DNA from: CAZOLI01 sp964580675
Lineage (GTDB): Bacteria > Planctomycetota > MHYJ01 > CAYXQY01
Assembly: GCA_964580675.1 (NCBI GenBank)
Contig: CAZOLI010000013.1
Span: 1-64,000, forward strand
Direction: 5' to 3'
DNA: 64,000 nt
Part shown: positions 45,902 through 53,223 of the stretch, piece by piece
Position numbering within the stretch: position 1 is the first letter of the stretch
How the letters are laid out: every line of letters starts with the position of its first letter
Notes under the pieces: generated by a model
Seen by the model: the letters and a program-made list of their open reading frames with translations, nothing else
Databases searched by the model: none
Told to the model about the DNA's origin: nothing
Program-made: the position numbers and the translations under genes

Positions 45902-47407
45902 TTAATCTTCCTCTTTGATAATCTTATGAACGGTTTCCTGCAATTTTCGAAAACTGGTCGCTACCTGTTCCCTTCGCTTCTCAATTTGTTCCTTCAGCTT
46001 ATCAAGCTGATTCGAACGCTCCGTCAGCAACCGATCCACTTCCTCCGGTTTGGTTCCCCCTACGTGAGATCGTTCATCAAGCACCCGCTCCGGATGATCG
46101 GCCAGGTCCATCTCCTCCGACTTCGGGTCCAGGTCCACGTTCAGCTCCCGGGCCTGTTCGGCCACTTCTTCGGCCGTTAAATCCTGCAGGGATCGGTCCT
46201 CCTCCCGAAGGTCCTGAACGAGGTTGCCCAGGATGCGATAGGTGGTTCGATAGGGAAGATCGTGGTTTTGAGACAGCACGTCGGCCAGGTCGGTGGTCAG
46301 AGCATACTGATCCACCACGGCCGATCGGGCACGATCCTCATTTACCTTAATCGTTTTAATGGTCGGGAAAAAAGTGTTCAGAAGATCCTCGATCTGTTCC
46401 AGTCCCTGTACCGCCAGTTCCTTGGTTTCCCGGCTGTCCCGGTTGTAACCCGTTGGCAAATCGGAAAGAACACCGGCGGCCGTCCGGTGAAGTCCCGCAA
46501 GCCGTGGTACCGTTGCTCGTATGAGTTCCAGGGCGTCCGGGTTCTTTTTCTGCGCCATCACCGAACTTCCCGTCGCGGGATTCATCTGACGGGAAACCTT
46601 TTTGCCCAGTTCGACATAGTTGAATTCATCGGTGGTATAGAGAAGGAGATCGGAAACCCCTCTTCCCGCAACAACCGATATTTCGTGCAGTGCACCAAGC
46701 AAATTCAGCTGAAACATGCCACGACTTGTGATTGCGTCCTGCGGCAGTTCCCAGACCCCCTCAAACCCGAGCAGCTCGGCGGTTCGATCCCGGTCGATGT
46801 TCCATGTTGTGCCGTATGATTCAACGGCCCCGAGGGGAGACTGATTGTACCGATCGTACACTCCCCTCAACCGTTTCCAGCCGCGGCACAAACCGTCAAA
46901 GAGTGCGAGACACCAGTGACCGAACGTGGTTGGGCGAGCGGGACGCATATGTGTGTACCCCGGGAACACGGTGTCCCGGTGCTTCCGGGCCTGTTCGAGC
47001 AGAGCGGCAAGAACCGAGACAAGATCCTCCAGACGGTCCAGAACCTGCTCCCGAAAATACATCTGTTCAGTAACCATTACCTGGTCATTTCGGCTGCGAG
47101 CCGTATGGACAGATCCGGCGGCCTCAGCTCCAATTCGGTCTTCAATGGCCTGTTCCAGGGAAAGGTGCGCCCCGAGCTCGGGATCGATTTCGTACCTTCC
47201 TTCGTCCCATTCATCCCGGATCTCCTCCAGAGCCCGAAGTATAGCCTGTCCATCCCGGTCCGAAACGATCCCGGACTCAATCAACATAACCGTATGGGCC
47301 TGGGTGCCCCGAATATCGTAGGGAACCATGAGGTAATCCAGGCTTCGCTGCTCGGATGATATGATCCGATCCTTTACATTCTCATTGAGCTGATTTTCCT
47401 CCGTCAT
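45902..47407 (-). CDS. argH: Argininosuccinate lyase
   Basis: Splits argininosuccinate into arginine and fumarate, the last step of arginine synthesis. Family motifs: SVHTARSRNDQV, TVFPGYTHMRPARPTTFGHW, and the signature GSSVMAQKKNPDALELIRA (with Ala instead of the usual Pro before QKKNP). It is 501 residues, somewhat longer than the usual 460, because of a charged C-terminal coiled extension. The common N-terminal WGGRF motif is missing. The ATG at 47407 has GAGGAG about 9-12 bases upstream. A 195-base gap separates it from argF'. Confidence 0.93.
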   Translation of the reverse strand: MTEENQLNENVKDRIISSEQRSLDYLMVPYDIRGTQAHTVMLIESGIVSDRDGQAILRALEEIRDEWDEGRYEIDPELGAHLSLEQAIEDRIGAEAAGSVHTARSRNDQVMVTEQMYFREQVLDRLEDLVSVLAALLEQARKHRDTVFPGYTHMRPARPTTFGHWCLALFDGLCRGWKRLRGVYDRYNQSPLGAVESYGTTWNIDRDRTAELLGFEGVWELPQDAITSRGMFQLNLLGALHEISVVAGRGVSDLLLYTTDEFNYVELGKKVSRQMNPATGSSVMAQKKNPDALELIRATVPRLAGLHRTAAGVLSDLPTGYNRDSRETKELAVQGLEQIEDLLNTFFPTIKTIKVNEDRARSAVVDQYALTTDLADVLSQNHDLPYRTTYRILGNLVQDLREEDRSLQDLTAEEVAEQARELNVDLDPKSEEMDLADHPERVLDERSHVGGTKPEEVDRLLTERSNQLDKLKEQIEKRREQVATSFRKLQETVHKIIKEED

Positions 47408-47602
47408 CTCTTGACCTCTCCTCGAAATTGACACGTTACCTCAAATGATAAACTTCACTGATTCACAACGATGGTAAATCGAACGGAACCATCCGTTGCA
47501 ACGGGCAAACCGGTTATATTTTTGTGGCTCTCTTTGCCCCTCCATAATGTTTTCCTGCCACGACCCCACGGAACTGCAACTGATTTTGTTGTCTTCAAAA
47601 CG

Positions 47603-48652
47603 TTATGATTCGTCAAACAGATGGGTCAACAAACTCATCTGGGCCCACATGCGATTCTCCGCCTGTTCCATGACGATTGATGCATCGCTGTCCAGAACAT
47701 CATCCGAGACCACAACGTTACGCCGGACGGGCAAACAGTGCATGAACCGTGCGGCGTCCGTTTTCTTCATCCGGCTGCCGTCCACTATCCAATCCCGGTG
47801 TTTTTCGCGCATCTCTCGTTCCTCCTCCGCCCTTCCAAATTGATTCACACCCGCCCAGCTTTTGGCACAGACCACCCGTGTGTTCTTCATGCCCTCATCC
47901 ATATTGTTTGTTTTCCGAAAATTGCCCCCGTTTTTATTGGCCGTCCGGGAAACGTTGTTCAGTACGTCTTCATCCAGATCCCATCCCTCCGGATGAGCCA
48001 GGGTTACGTTCATACCGAGAAGCGCCGCAGCACGGAGCTGTGAGTGGGGGGTGGCAACCGGAAGCGGTTTGGGATGGTACGTCCAGGTCATCAGATATTC
48101 AGTTCCCACCGGTTCCGGAAACGTCTCCCGGAGTGTTAACATATCACCGAGGCCCTGACATGGGTGAAACCGGTTGGATTCCATGTTGATGACCGGAACC
48201 GTGGCATGATCCAGAAACGCGTTCAGTATTCGGTCCCGTTTCCGATCCGACAATCCCAGAAACGGGCCTTTCTCCCCGTCCCCGGCGAAGAGGCGACAGG
48301 CCCGAATTGCAATTCCGTCTCCGTATCGGGATAGCACACCGGCAGCTTCCCTGATGTGTTCCGCCGTGGTTCCATCCATTACAGTACCATCCTCAAATTC
48401 AAAATCGTAGACCGATTTTCCCTGCATATCGATGGTCGAACTGGCACCGCCGGCTCTTCGGATGCCCACTTCAAAAGAGGTTCGCGTGCGAAGGGACGAA
48501 TTAAAGAACAGCAGAAGGAGCTCGCGACCCGACAGCGGCTTCCCGACTTTTCGATCGCCGGATTTCCAGGATTTCGCCCGCCGGATCAACTCCTGCAGCG
48601 TCCGTCCCGGAAGGTCACTCAGTTGATAAAAATGGGTTCCGTTTTTGCTCAT
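47603..48652 (-). CDS. argF': N-acyl-ornithine carbamoyltransferase (AOTCase/SOTCase type)
   Basis: Transfers carbamoyl phosphate to an acylated ornithine. The 349-residue sequence follows the N-acetyl/N-succinylornithine carbamoyltransferase group rather than ordinary OTCase: LFFNSSLRTRTSFE (carbamoyl phosphate), TVMDGTTAEHIREAAGVLSRYGD, VINMESNRFHPCQGLGDML, MTWTYHPKPLPVATPHSQL, AHPEGWDLDEDV, CAKSWAG and ARFMHCLPVRRNVVVSDDVLD. The residue that separates acetyl from succinyl enzymes cannot be aligned safely by eye. The start lies inside argB, overlapping it by 38 bases. The product would be N-acylcitrulline, deacylated by the M20 enzyme. Confidence 0.85.
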   Translation of the reverse strand: MSKNGTHFYQLSDLPGRTLQELIRRAKSWKSGDRKVGKPLSGRELLLLFFNSSLRTRTSFEVGIRRAGGASSTIDMQGKSVYDFEFEDGTVMDGTTAEHIREAAGVLSRYGDGIAIRACRLFAGDGEKGPFLGLSDRKRDRILNAFLDHATVPVINMESNRFHPCQGLGDMLTLRETFPEPVGTEYLMTWTYHPKPLPVATPHSQLRAAALLGMNVTLAHPEGWDLDEDVLNNVSRTANKNGGNFRKTNNMDEGMKNTRVVCAKSWAGVNQFGRAEEEREMREKHRDWIVDGSRMKKTDAARFMHCLPVRRNVVVSDDVLDSDASIVMEQAENRMWAQMSLLTHLFDES

Positions 48653-49493
48653 CCGTAGGATTCCCCGTAATCGTCGTTCCCGAATTCTTTTCGCGAAGGG
48701 TCCCGATCCAATCGGCTTCGTCTGCCTGTACTCCCGTAATGAATACCTGATCCACACCGTTCCCGAGAGCGTAAGCGGCCGCTTCAATTTTTGGCAACAT
48801 TCCTCCTGTGATCTGACCCTTCTCAATCTTTTTCCTGGCCGTCGAAAGGGATAGATCCCTGAACACCTCCGATGAATCAGGGGCCGTTCGAACGCCCGGG
48901 GAGGACGTGACGTACACAAGGTCATCAGCCTTCATCTCGGCTGAAACGGCCGAGGCAACACTATCTGCGTTCACGTTATATACCTGGCCATCAGAATCAA
49001 TGCCAAGACATCCGAGTACCGGCACAAATCCGCCACGGAGTTGCGCCTCCACCGGCTCGGTGTGGACCTGTTTTACGTTACCCACGTATCCAAAATCCAC
49101 CTTTTTCGTACGGCCGGATGGCTCCGTCATCGTTACCGGCGGCCGCCGGGTGACTTCCAGCAGTGATCCATCCACTCCGGTCAGGCCAATGGCCGGTACG
49201 CCATGGGCCTCCAGCAGCGACACCAGCCGTTTGTTCACTTTTCCCCCATACACCATCTTGGCAATCTCAAGAGCGTCACGATCCGTTTCTCGACGTCCGT
49301 TTATTTTTCGCACCGGCACGTCCATTTTCTCGTGCACTCGATCCGCCTGCCGGCCACCGCCATGAACAACAATCACCTCCGTCCCATTATCGTCCCGAAT
49401 GTTTTGCACCGCACCGGCAAAGGCCTCCATACCGTTCCTGCTCTGGAGCGGTTGTCCCCCAAATTTCACGATTATTGTCTTCGAATTACTCAT
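48615..49493 (-). CDS. argB: Acetylglutamate kinase
   Basis: Phosphorylates N-acetylglutamate, the second step of arginine synthesis. A 292-residue amino-acid kinase fold: KFGGQPLQ at the N terminus, VIVVHGGGRQADRV (nucleotide/substrate loop), GYVGNVKQV, YNVNADSVASAVSAEMKADDLVYVTSSPGV and KGQITGGMLPKIEAAAYAL. GAGGAGG lies 7 bases before the ATG. The second residue of the classical KYGG is Phe, as in some LysZ/ArgB variants. It sits between argC and argF'. Confidence 0.93.
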   Translation of the reverse strand: MSNSKTIIVKFGGQPLQSRNGMEAFAGAVQNIRDDNGTEVIVVHGGGRQADRVHEKMDVPVRKINGRRETDRDALEIAKMVYGGKVNKRLVSLLEAHGVPAIGLTGVDGSLLEVTRRPPVTMTEPSGRTKKVDFGYVGNVKQVHTEPVEAQLRGGFVPVLGCLGIDSDGQVYNVNADSVASAVSAEMKADDLVYVTSSPGVRTAPDSSEVFRDLSLSTARKKIEKGQITGGMLPKIEAAAYALGNGVDQVFITGVQADEADWIGTLREKNSGTTITGNPTDEQKRNPFLSTE

Positions 49494-49512
49494 CCCTGAA
49501 CCTCCTCATGAT

Positions 49513-50535
49513 TTACACAATATGACCGGGAGCTTTCAGCCCCTCCGTTTCCTCCCGACCAAACATCACGTTCAAATTCTGAACAGCCTGACCTGAGGCA
49601 CCTTTCACCAGGTTGTCAATGGCGCTTGTGATGATGACACGATTTTTCCGTCGGCTCAACCCGATATCACAGAAATTTGAACGAGATACATTTCGTGTTT
49701 CCGGACGATTCACCCGCCGCACAAATGGCTCATCTTCGTAAGCCGCCTGATACATTCGTTGAACCGCTCCTTTCTCCAGATCTTCGGTCAAACGAACATA
49801 AGCAGTTGTGAAGATTCCCCGCCGCATAGGGGCCGAGTGAGGTGTAAAGGTGATGGAGAGGTCCGCTGTATGTCTCCGGTTTGTTTCCTGCTCCATCTCA
49901 AACCGGTGCCGGTGATCAAACAGTCCGTACGCCCTAAAATTCCCCGATCGTTCCGGATGATGGGTGGTTTGACTCGGCGTGCTCCCCGAACCGGAAGAGC
50001 CGGTCTTGGCATCGATAATCACGTCCGACGAGAGAACCTCCTCCTCCACAAGGGGAAGAAGGGCGAGAAGACTTCCGGTCGGAAAACATCCCGGACAGGC
50101 CACAAGTTCGGCGTCCGCAATCTGTTCTCGATTGTGTTCGGTCAACCCATAAACCGCCTCCTCAAGGAGATCAGGTGCCGCATGGATTTCATCGTAAGCC
50201 TCTTCATACACCGACGGTCGATTCAGTCGGAAATCCGCTGACAGGTCAATTACCCTGGTATTGGAGCGGTTCACCTTCTGAACCCGTTCCGCGCTTTCAC
50301 CGTGAGGAAGAGCAAAAAGAAGGATATCCGACGTTTGTTCGGCCCGTTTCAGGTCCTCTTCCAGAAACTCCTGATCCGTACGGCCCCGAAGGTGCTCGTG
50401 GACCGCCGAAACGGGGGTGCCGGCCCGTGATCCGGAATACACACCGGATAGCTGAACGCCGGGATGATCCAGAAGAAGGCGAATTAACTCACCACCGGTG
50501 TAACCGGTGCCGCCAAAAATCGAGGCATCAATCAT
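49513..50535 (-). CDS. argC: N-acetyl-gamma-glutamyl-phosphate reductase
   Basis: Reduces N-acetylglutamyl phosphate with NADPH, the third step of arginine synthesis. 340 residues. NADP-binding motif FGGTGYTGGELIRLL, LFALPHGES, catalytic Cys in VACPGCFPTGSLLAL, and DAKTGSSGSGSTPSQTTHHPER with the catalytic His later in TFTPHSAPMRRGI. The ATG at 50535 overlaps the argG end by 8 bases and has GGAGGA 4-5 bases upstream. Confidence 0.96.
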   Translation of the reverse strand: MIDASIFGGTGYTGGELIRLLLDHPGVQLSGVYSGSRAGTPVSAVHEHLRGRTDQEFLEEDLKRAEQTSDILLFALPHGESAERVQKVNRSNTRVIDLSADFRLNRPSVYEEAYDEIHAAPDLLEEAVYGLTEHNREQIADAELVACPGCFPTGSLLALLPLVEEEVLSSDVIIDAKTGSSGSGSTPSQTTHHPERSGNFRAYGLFDHRHRFEMEQETNRRHTADLSITFTPHSAPMRRGIFTTAYVRLTEDLEKGAVQRMYQAAYEDEPFVRRVNRPETRNVSRSNFCDIGLSRRKNRVIITSAIDNLVKGASGQAVQNLNVMFGREETEGLKAPGHIV

Positions 50536-51721
50536 GATTCCTCCGTCCGGCGATGATCTCCGGCACCCCATAAATACTGCAGAACCCTTCCGCGTCCCGG
50601 CCGTCCCAGAGATGGTTCTCCTCACCGTAAACGGCCACGTCCGGATCCATCAGGGAATCAGGGGAATCCACCCCCTGAACCTCCGCCGTTCCCCGGTGAA
50701 ATTTCAGCCTGACCGCGCCGTTTACCGACTTCTGGGTTTGATCGATGAACGATTCTATGTTTCGCATTACCGGATCAAAGTAATGACCTTCGTGAAGATG
50801 ATCCCCGTATGTCTCACAGAATTCCTTCTTGGCCCGGAGCTGTTTGTTCGTCAGTGAAATTTTTTCGAGTTCCCGGTGAGCCCTGATCACCGACAGCACA
50901 CCCGGTGCTTCAAACGCGATACGACCTTTCAACCCGAGAATGGTGTCGCCGATATGGATCCCGCGACCGAAGCCGTGTTTCGCCCCGATCCGATCAAGCT
51001 CACTCAGAAGTTCCGGCCCCTCCATCAACTCCCCGTCAAGGGATTGGGGCAGTCCTTCACGAAATTCAAGGGTGACGACCCGACCATTCTCCGGTGCCTC
51101 CCCGGGAGATCTTACGTCCCGCCAGATTTCCTCCGGAAGTGTTTTCCAGGAAGAGGTGGTTTCCTTTCCCCCGATTGTGGTCCCCAGCATGCCCCTGTTG
51201 ATGGAATATGCTCCTTCACTTTCCCCCGGTATGGCAACCCCCTCCTCACGAAGATACGCCACTTCTTCTTCTCTCTGAAATTCTTCCTCCCGCACAGGTG
51301 CTTTGATTTCCAGTCCCGGATCGAGGTGCTGAATTGTCACGTCAAACCGTACCTGATCGTTCCCCGCTCCCGTGGAGCCGTGAACAATCGTCGAGGCCTC
51401 GTACTCATGGGCCAACTTCACCAGCTCCTCCGCAATGAGGTATCGCTCCGGACCCGCACAGAGCGGATACACGTCCCCCCTGAGGAGGTTTCCCGTTATG
51501 ACGTACCGGACAAATTTCTCGTAGAAAGTCTGTTTTCGATCACGCAACTCGAAGGTTTCCGCACCGAGGGCTCGGGCACGATCCCGAAGTGTGTCTTCGT
51601 TTTCTGCCAGGCCACCGGTATCTACCGTTGCGGCAATAACCTCATATCCCTGTTCCCGCAGATACGGAATACAGAATGTCGTGTCGAGTCCTCCGGAATA
51701 AGCAAGTACAGCTTTTTTCAT
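50528..51721 (-). CDS. argG: Argininosuccinate synthase
   Basis: Joins citrulline and aspartate using ATP. 397 residues. PP-loop LAYSGGLDTTFCIPYL at the N terminus, then the citrulline/aspartate-binding segment VHGSTGAGNDQVRFDVTI (GSTxKGNDQVRF type, with Ala for Lys), ENRGM-like INRGMLGTTIGG, and GIHIGDTILGLKGRIAFEAPG. AGGAGG lies 5-6 bases before the ATG. It is the first gene of the arginine cluster and follows a long leader with its own promoter. Confidence 0.96.
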   Translation of the reverse strand: MKKAVLAYSGGLDTTFCIPYLREQGYEVIAATVDTGGLAENEDTLRDRARALGAETFELRDRKQTFYEKFVRYVITGNLLRGDVYPLCAGPERYLIAEELVKLAHEYEASTIVHGSTGAGNDQVRFDVTIQHLDPGLEIKAPVREEEFQREEEVAYLREEGVAIPGESEGAYSINRGMLGTTIGGKETTSSWKTLPEEIWRDVRSPGEAPENGRVVTLEFREGLPQSLDGELMEGPELLSELDRIGAKHGFGRGIHIGDTILGLKGRIAFEAPGVLSVIRAHRELEKISLTNKQLRAKKEFCETYGDHLHEGHYFDPVMRNIESFIDQTQKSVNGAVRLKFHRGTAEVQGVDSPDSLMDPDVAVYGEENHLWDGRDAEGFCSIYGVPEIIAGRRNHD

Positions 51722-51913
51722 AATGTCCTCCTGGGAAGAAAACAGCCCGAGTTAGAAGAACGAATTCAGCGATGGGGGGTTCAGCAATACATCCCGGTCG
51801 GGAAACGGACCACCAATAGGCCCGGCGGCGTCAAGAACGCTCGCATGGAGGGTTGAACAACAACCTGAATCAGCAGAACCGGGATCAACAGGTTACACGA
51901 AGGGGAGGGGGGG

Positions 51914-51973
51914 TCAGGACCATCTGAACCGGTCCGTGAGATAACTCCAGAATTGTTGATCCCGTTCAGGCAT
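51914..51973 (-). CDS. Possible 19-residue leader peptide upstream of argG
   Basis: ATG to TGA frame of 19 codons, about 42 bases after the predicted start of transcription. The peptide has three Arg codons (positions 4, 15 and 17, CGG, CGG and AGA) and two Trp. AGGA touches the ATG, too close for a normal ribosome site, but many genes here lack one. The first Arg codon begins one arm of the long inverted repeat, so a ribosome on it would block pairing. Coding status is a hypothesis. Confidence 0.35.
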   Translation of the reverse strand: MPERDQQFWSYLTDRFRWS

Positions 51974-52021
51974 TCCTGTGATATGGATTGGATTTGTGAT
52001 CACAAGATATATGATCCGAAA

Positions 52022-52050
52022 ATTTTATCGAACAAACGGATCCGTGTCAA
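52022..52050 (-). promoter_or_regulatory. Promoter of the arginine cluster
   Basis: On the minus strand: perfect TTGACA (52045-52050), 17-base spacer, TAAAAT (52022-52027). Start near 52015. It lies partly over the end of the HlyD gene. Confidence 0.8.
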
Positions 52051-52056
52051 GCGGGT

Positions 52057-53193
52057 TTAAAAGTCTACCGCTCCCCGGATCTGTTTGGCCAGCATGGAAA
52101 TTATTTTTTCCTCTCCGGTTTTTAGGCGGGCTTTCACGGTCATGCCGGGTTCGAGACGGTCGAGGTAATTACCCCGATCCATTCGTACTTTCACAAGGTA
52201 ACCGGCCCTTTTCTGACCCTCCTTCATCTTCAGATCCGGCGAAATAAAATATACCGTTCCTGTTAATGGTTGGTACTGTCGTTCCGGAAATGAACTAACG
52301 GTCATCGACACCTCCTGATCCGTTCGTATTCGATCCCGCTCGGATTCCGGCACAATCAAATCCGCCCGAAGTTCATCTACGGATCCGATCCGGCATATTA
52401 ACTGACCCGGTGAAAGAACGTCCCCTACCTGCGGATTGCCTTCCAGAATAACCCCCTTCTTCGGAGCGGTGATCCTCGATTTCGATTTCCGGTACGCCAG
52501 CAACTGAATCCGCTGTTTGAGCTGTTTCAGTTTGTTTTTCACGTTGTTGATGTCCATCTCCGTTTTCCGGATTCGGCGGGTTAATTTCTGTCGTTCGATG
52601 TGTCGGTTGGTCCGGGTCTCGTCGATGTCGGACTGTATTTCTTCCTTCCGCTCCCGGGCATTTCGGTATTCTTCCTTTGAAATAACGTCCTTCTCCAGTA
52701 GTTTTTTCTTTTGCCTGACCTCCTCTTCAGCCTGGTCCAGTTCTCGCCGAAGCCGTTTCAGACGCGTTTTGTATTTCTGTTCATTCAACCTTCGTTCCTC
52801 GACGAGGGATTCCCTGTATTTGTTTAAATCCTTCAGCCTCGTCCGTTTGTTTTCCCGCCGGAGTTTGACCCGGTTGAGGTCGTTCTTAATCGACTCGGTA
52901 TCCAGCTGGATGAGCAAATCACCTTTCGAAACACGATTCCCCGGCTCCACGTTTTCTTTATCGATGGTTCCATCCGTCGCGGACTGGACGGACACCGGAT
53001 CTTTTTGAGGACGTATTACCCCCGAAGCACGTACCACCGTCTCCACCCGATAGACGCTGGCCCAGATCAAACCTCCACCCGCCATACCGAGGACCAGAAG
53101 CAAAAATGCGCCGAGGTAGGCCGGGGAATCACTTCTCATAATTTCGTTCACCCGGGACAGGTTTTTGAGCTCAATGTTTGTGCCCTGATCCAT
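52057..53193 (-). CDS. HlyD family secretion adaptor
   Basis: A 378-residue membrane fusion protein. One N-terminal membrane helix (about 25-48, AYLGAFLLLVLGMAGGGLIWASVY), lipoyl half (VVRASGVIRPQKDPVSVQSATDGTIDK), coiled coil of about 130 residues, second lipoyl half (ITAPKKGVILEGNPQVGDVLSPGQLICRI) and beta barrel with RLEPGMTVKARLKTGEEKI. It lies 30 bases after the C39-peptidase ABC exporter and is its likely partner in type I-like export. Confidence 0.93.
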   Translation of the reverse strand: MDQGTNIELKNLSRVNEIMRSDSPAYLGAFLLLVLGMAGGGLIWASVYRVETVVRASGVIRPQKDPVSVQSATDGTIDKENVEPGNRVSKGDLLIQLDTESIKNDLNRVKLRRENKRTRLKDLNKYRESLVEERRLNEQKYKTRLKRLRRELDQAEEEVRQKKKLLEKDVISKEEYRNARERKEEIQSDIDETRTNRHIERQKLTRRIRKTEMDINNVKNKLKQLKQRIQLLAYRKSKSRITAPKKGVILEGNPQVGDVLSPGQLICRIGSVDELRADLIVPESERDRIRTDQEVSMTVSSFPERQYQPLTGTVYFISPDLKMKEGQKRAGYLVKVRMDRGNYLDRLEPGMTVKARLKTGEEKIISMLAKQIRGAVDF

Positions 53194-53223
53194 TGCTTTT
53201 TCTGTACGGGGAAGACCTGAAAA

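Larger units (their letters stand above)
51722..52056 (-). promoter_or_regulatory. argG leader region with structured RNA potential
   Basis: About 300 bases of leader after the promoter at 52022-52050. It holds a perfect palindrome TTGTGATCACAA (51994-52005) just after the start site, a 19-codon reading frame (51914-51973), and a long-range inverted repeat: GGGATCAACA (51881-51890) and TGTTGATCCC (51954-51963), extendable with one bulge. A small stem GGTTG/CAACC lies at 51851-51865. No poly-U terminator follows. Confidence 0.55.

Noticed and set aside
45104..46180. 358-codon plus-strand frame opposite argE/argH
   Set aside because: It runs across two real genes on the other strand and has no protein-like motifs.
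50876..51856. 326-codon plus-strand frame opposite argG
   Set aside because: Antisense of argininosuccinate synthase; no independent evidence.
51994..52005. TTGTGATCACAA as a CRP site
   Set aside because: CRP sites need TGTGA-N6-TCACA; here the half-sites directly overlap with no spacer. It is reported only as an unassigned palindrome.
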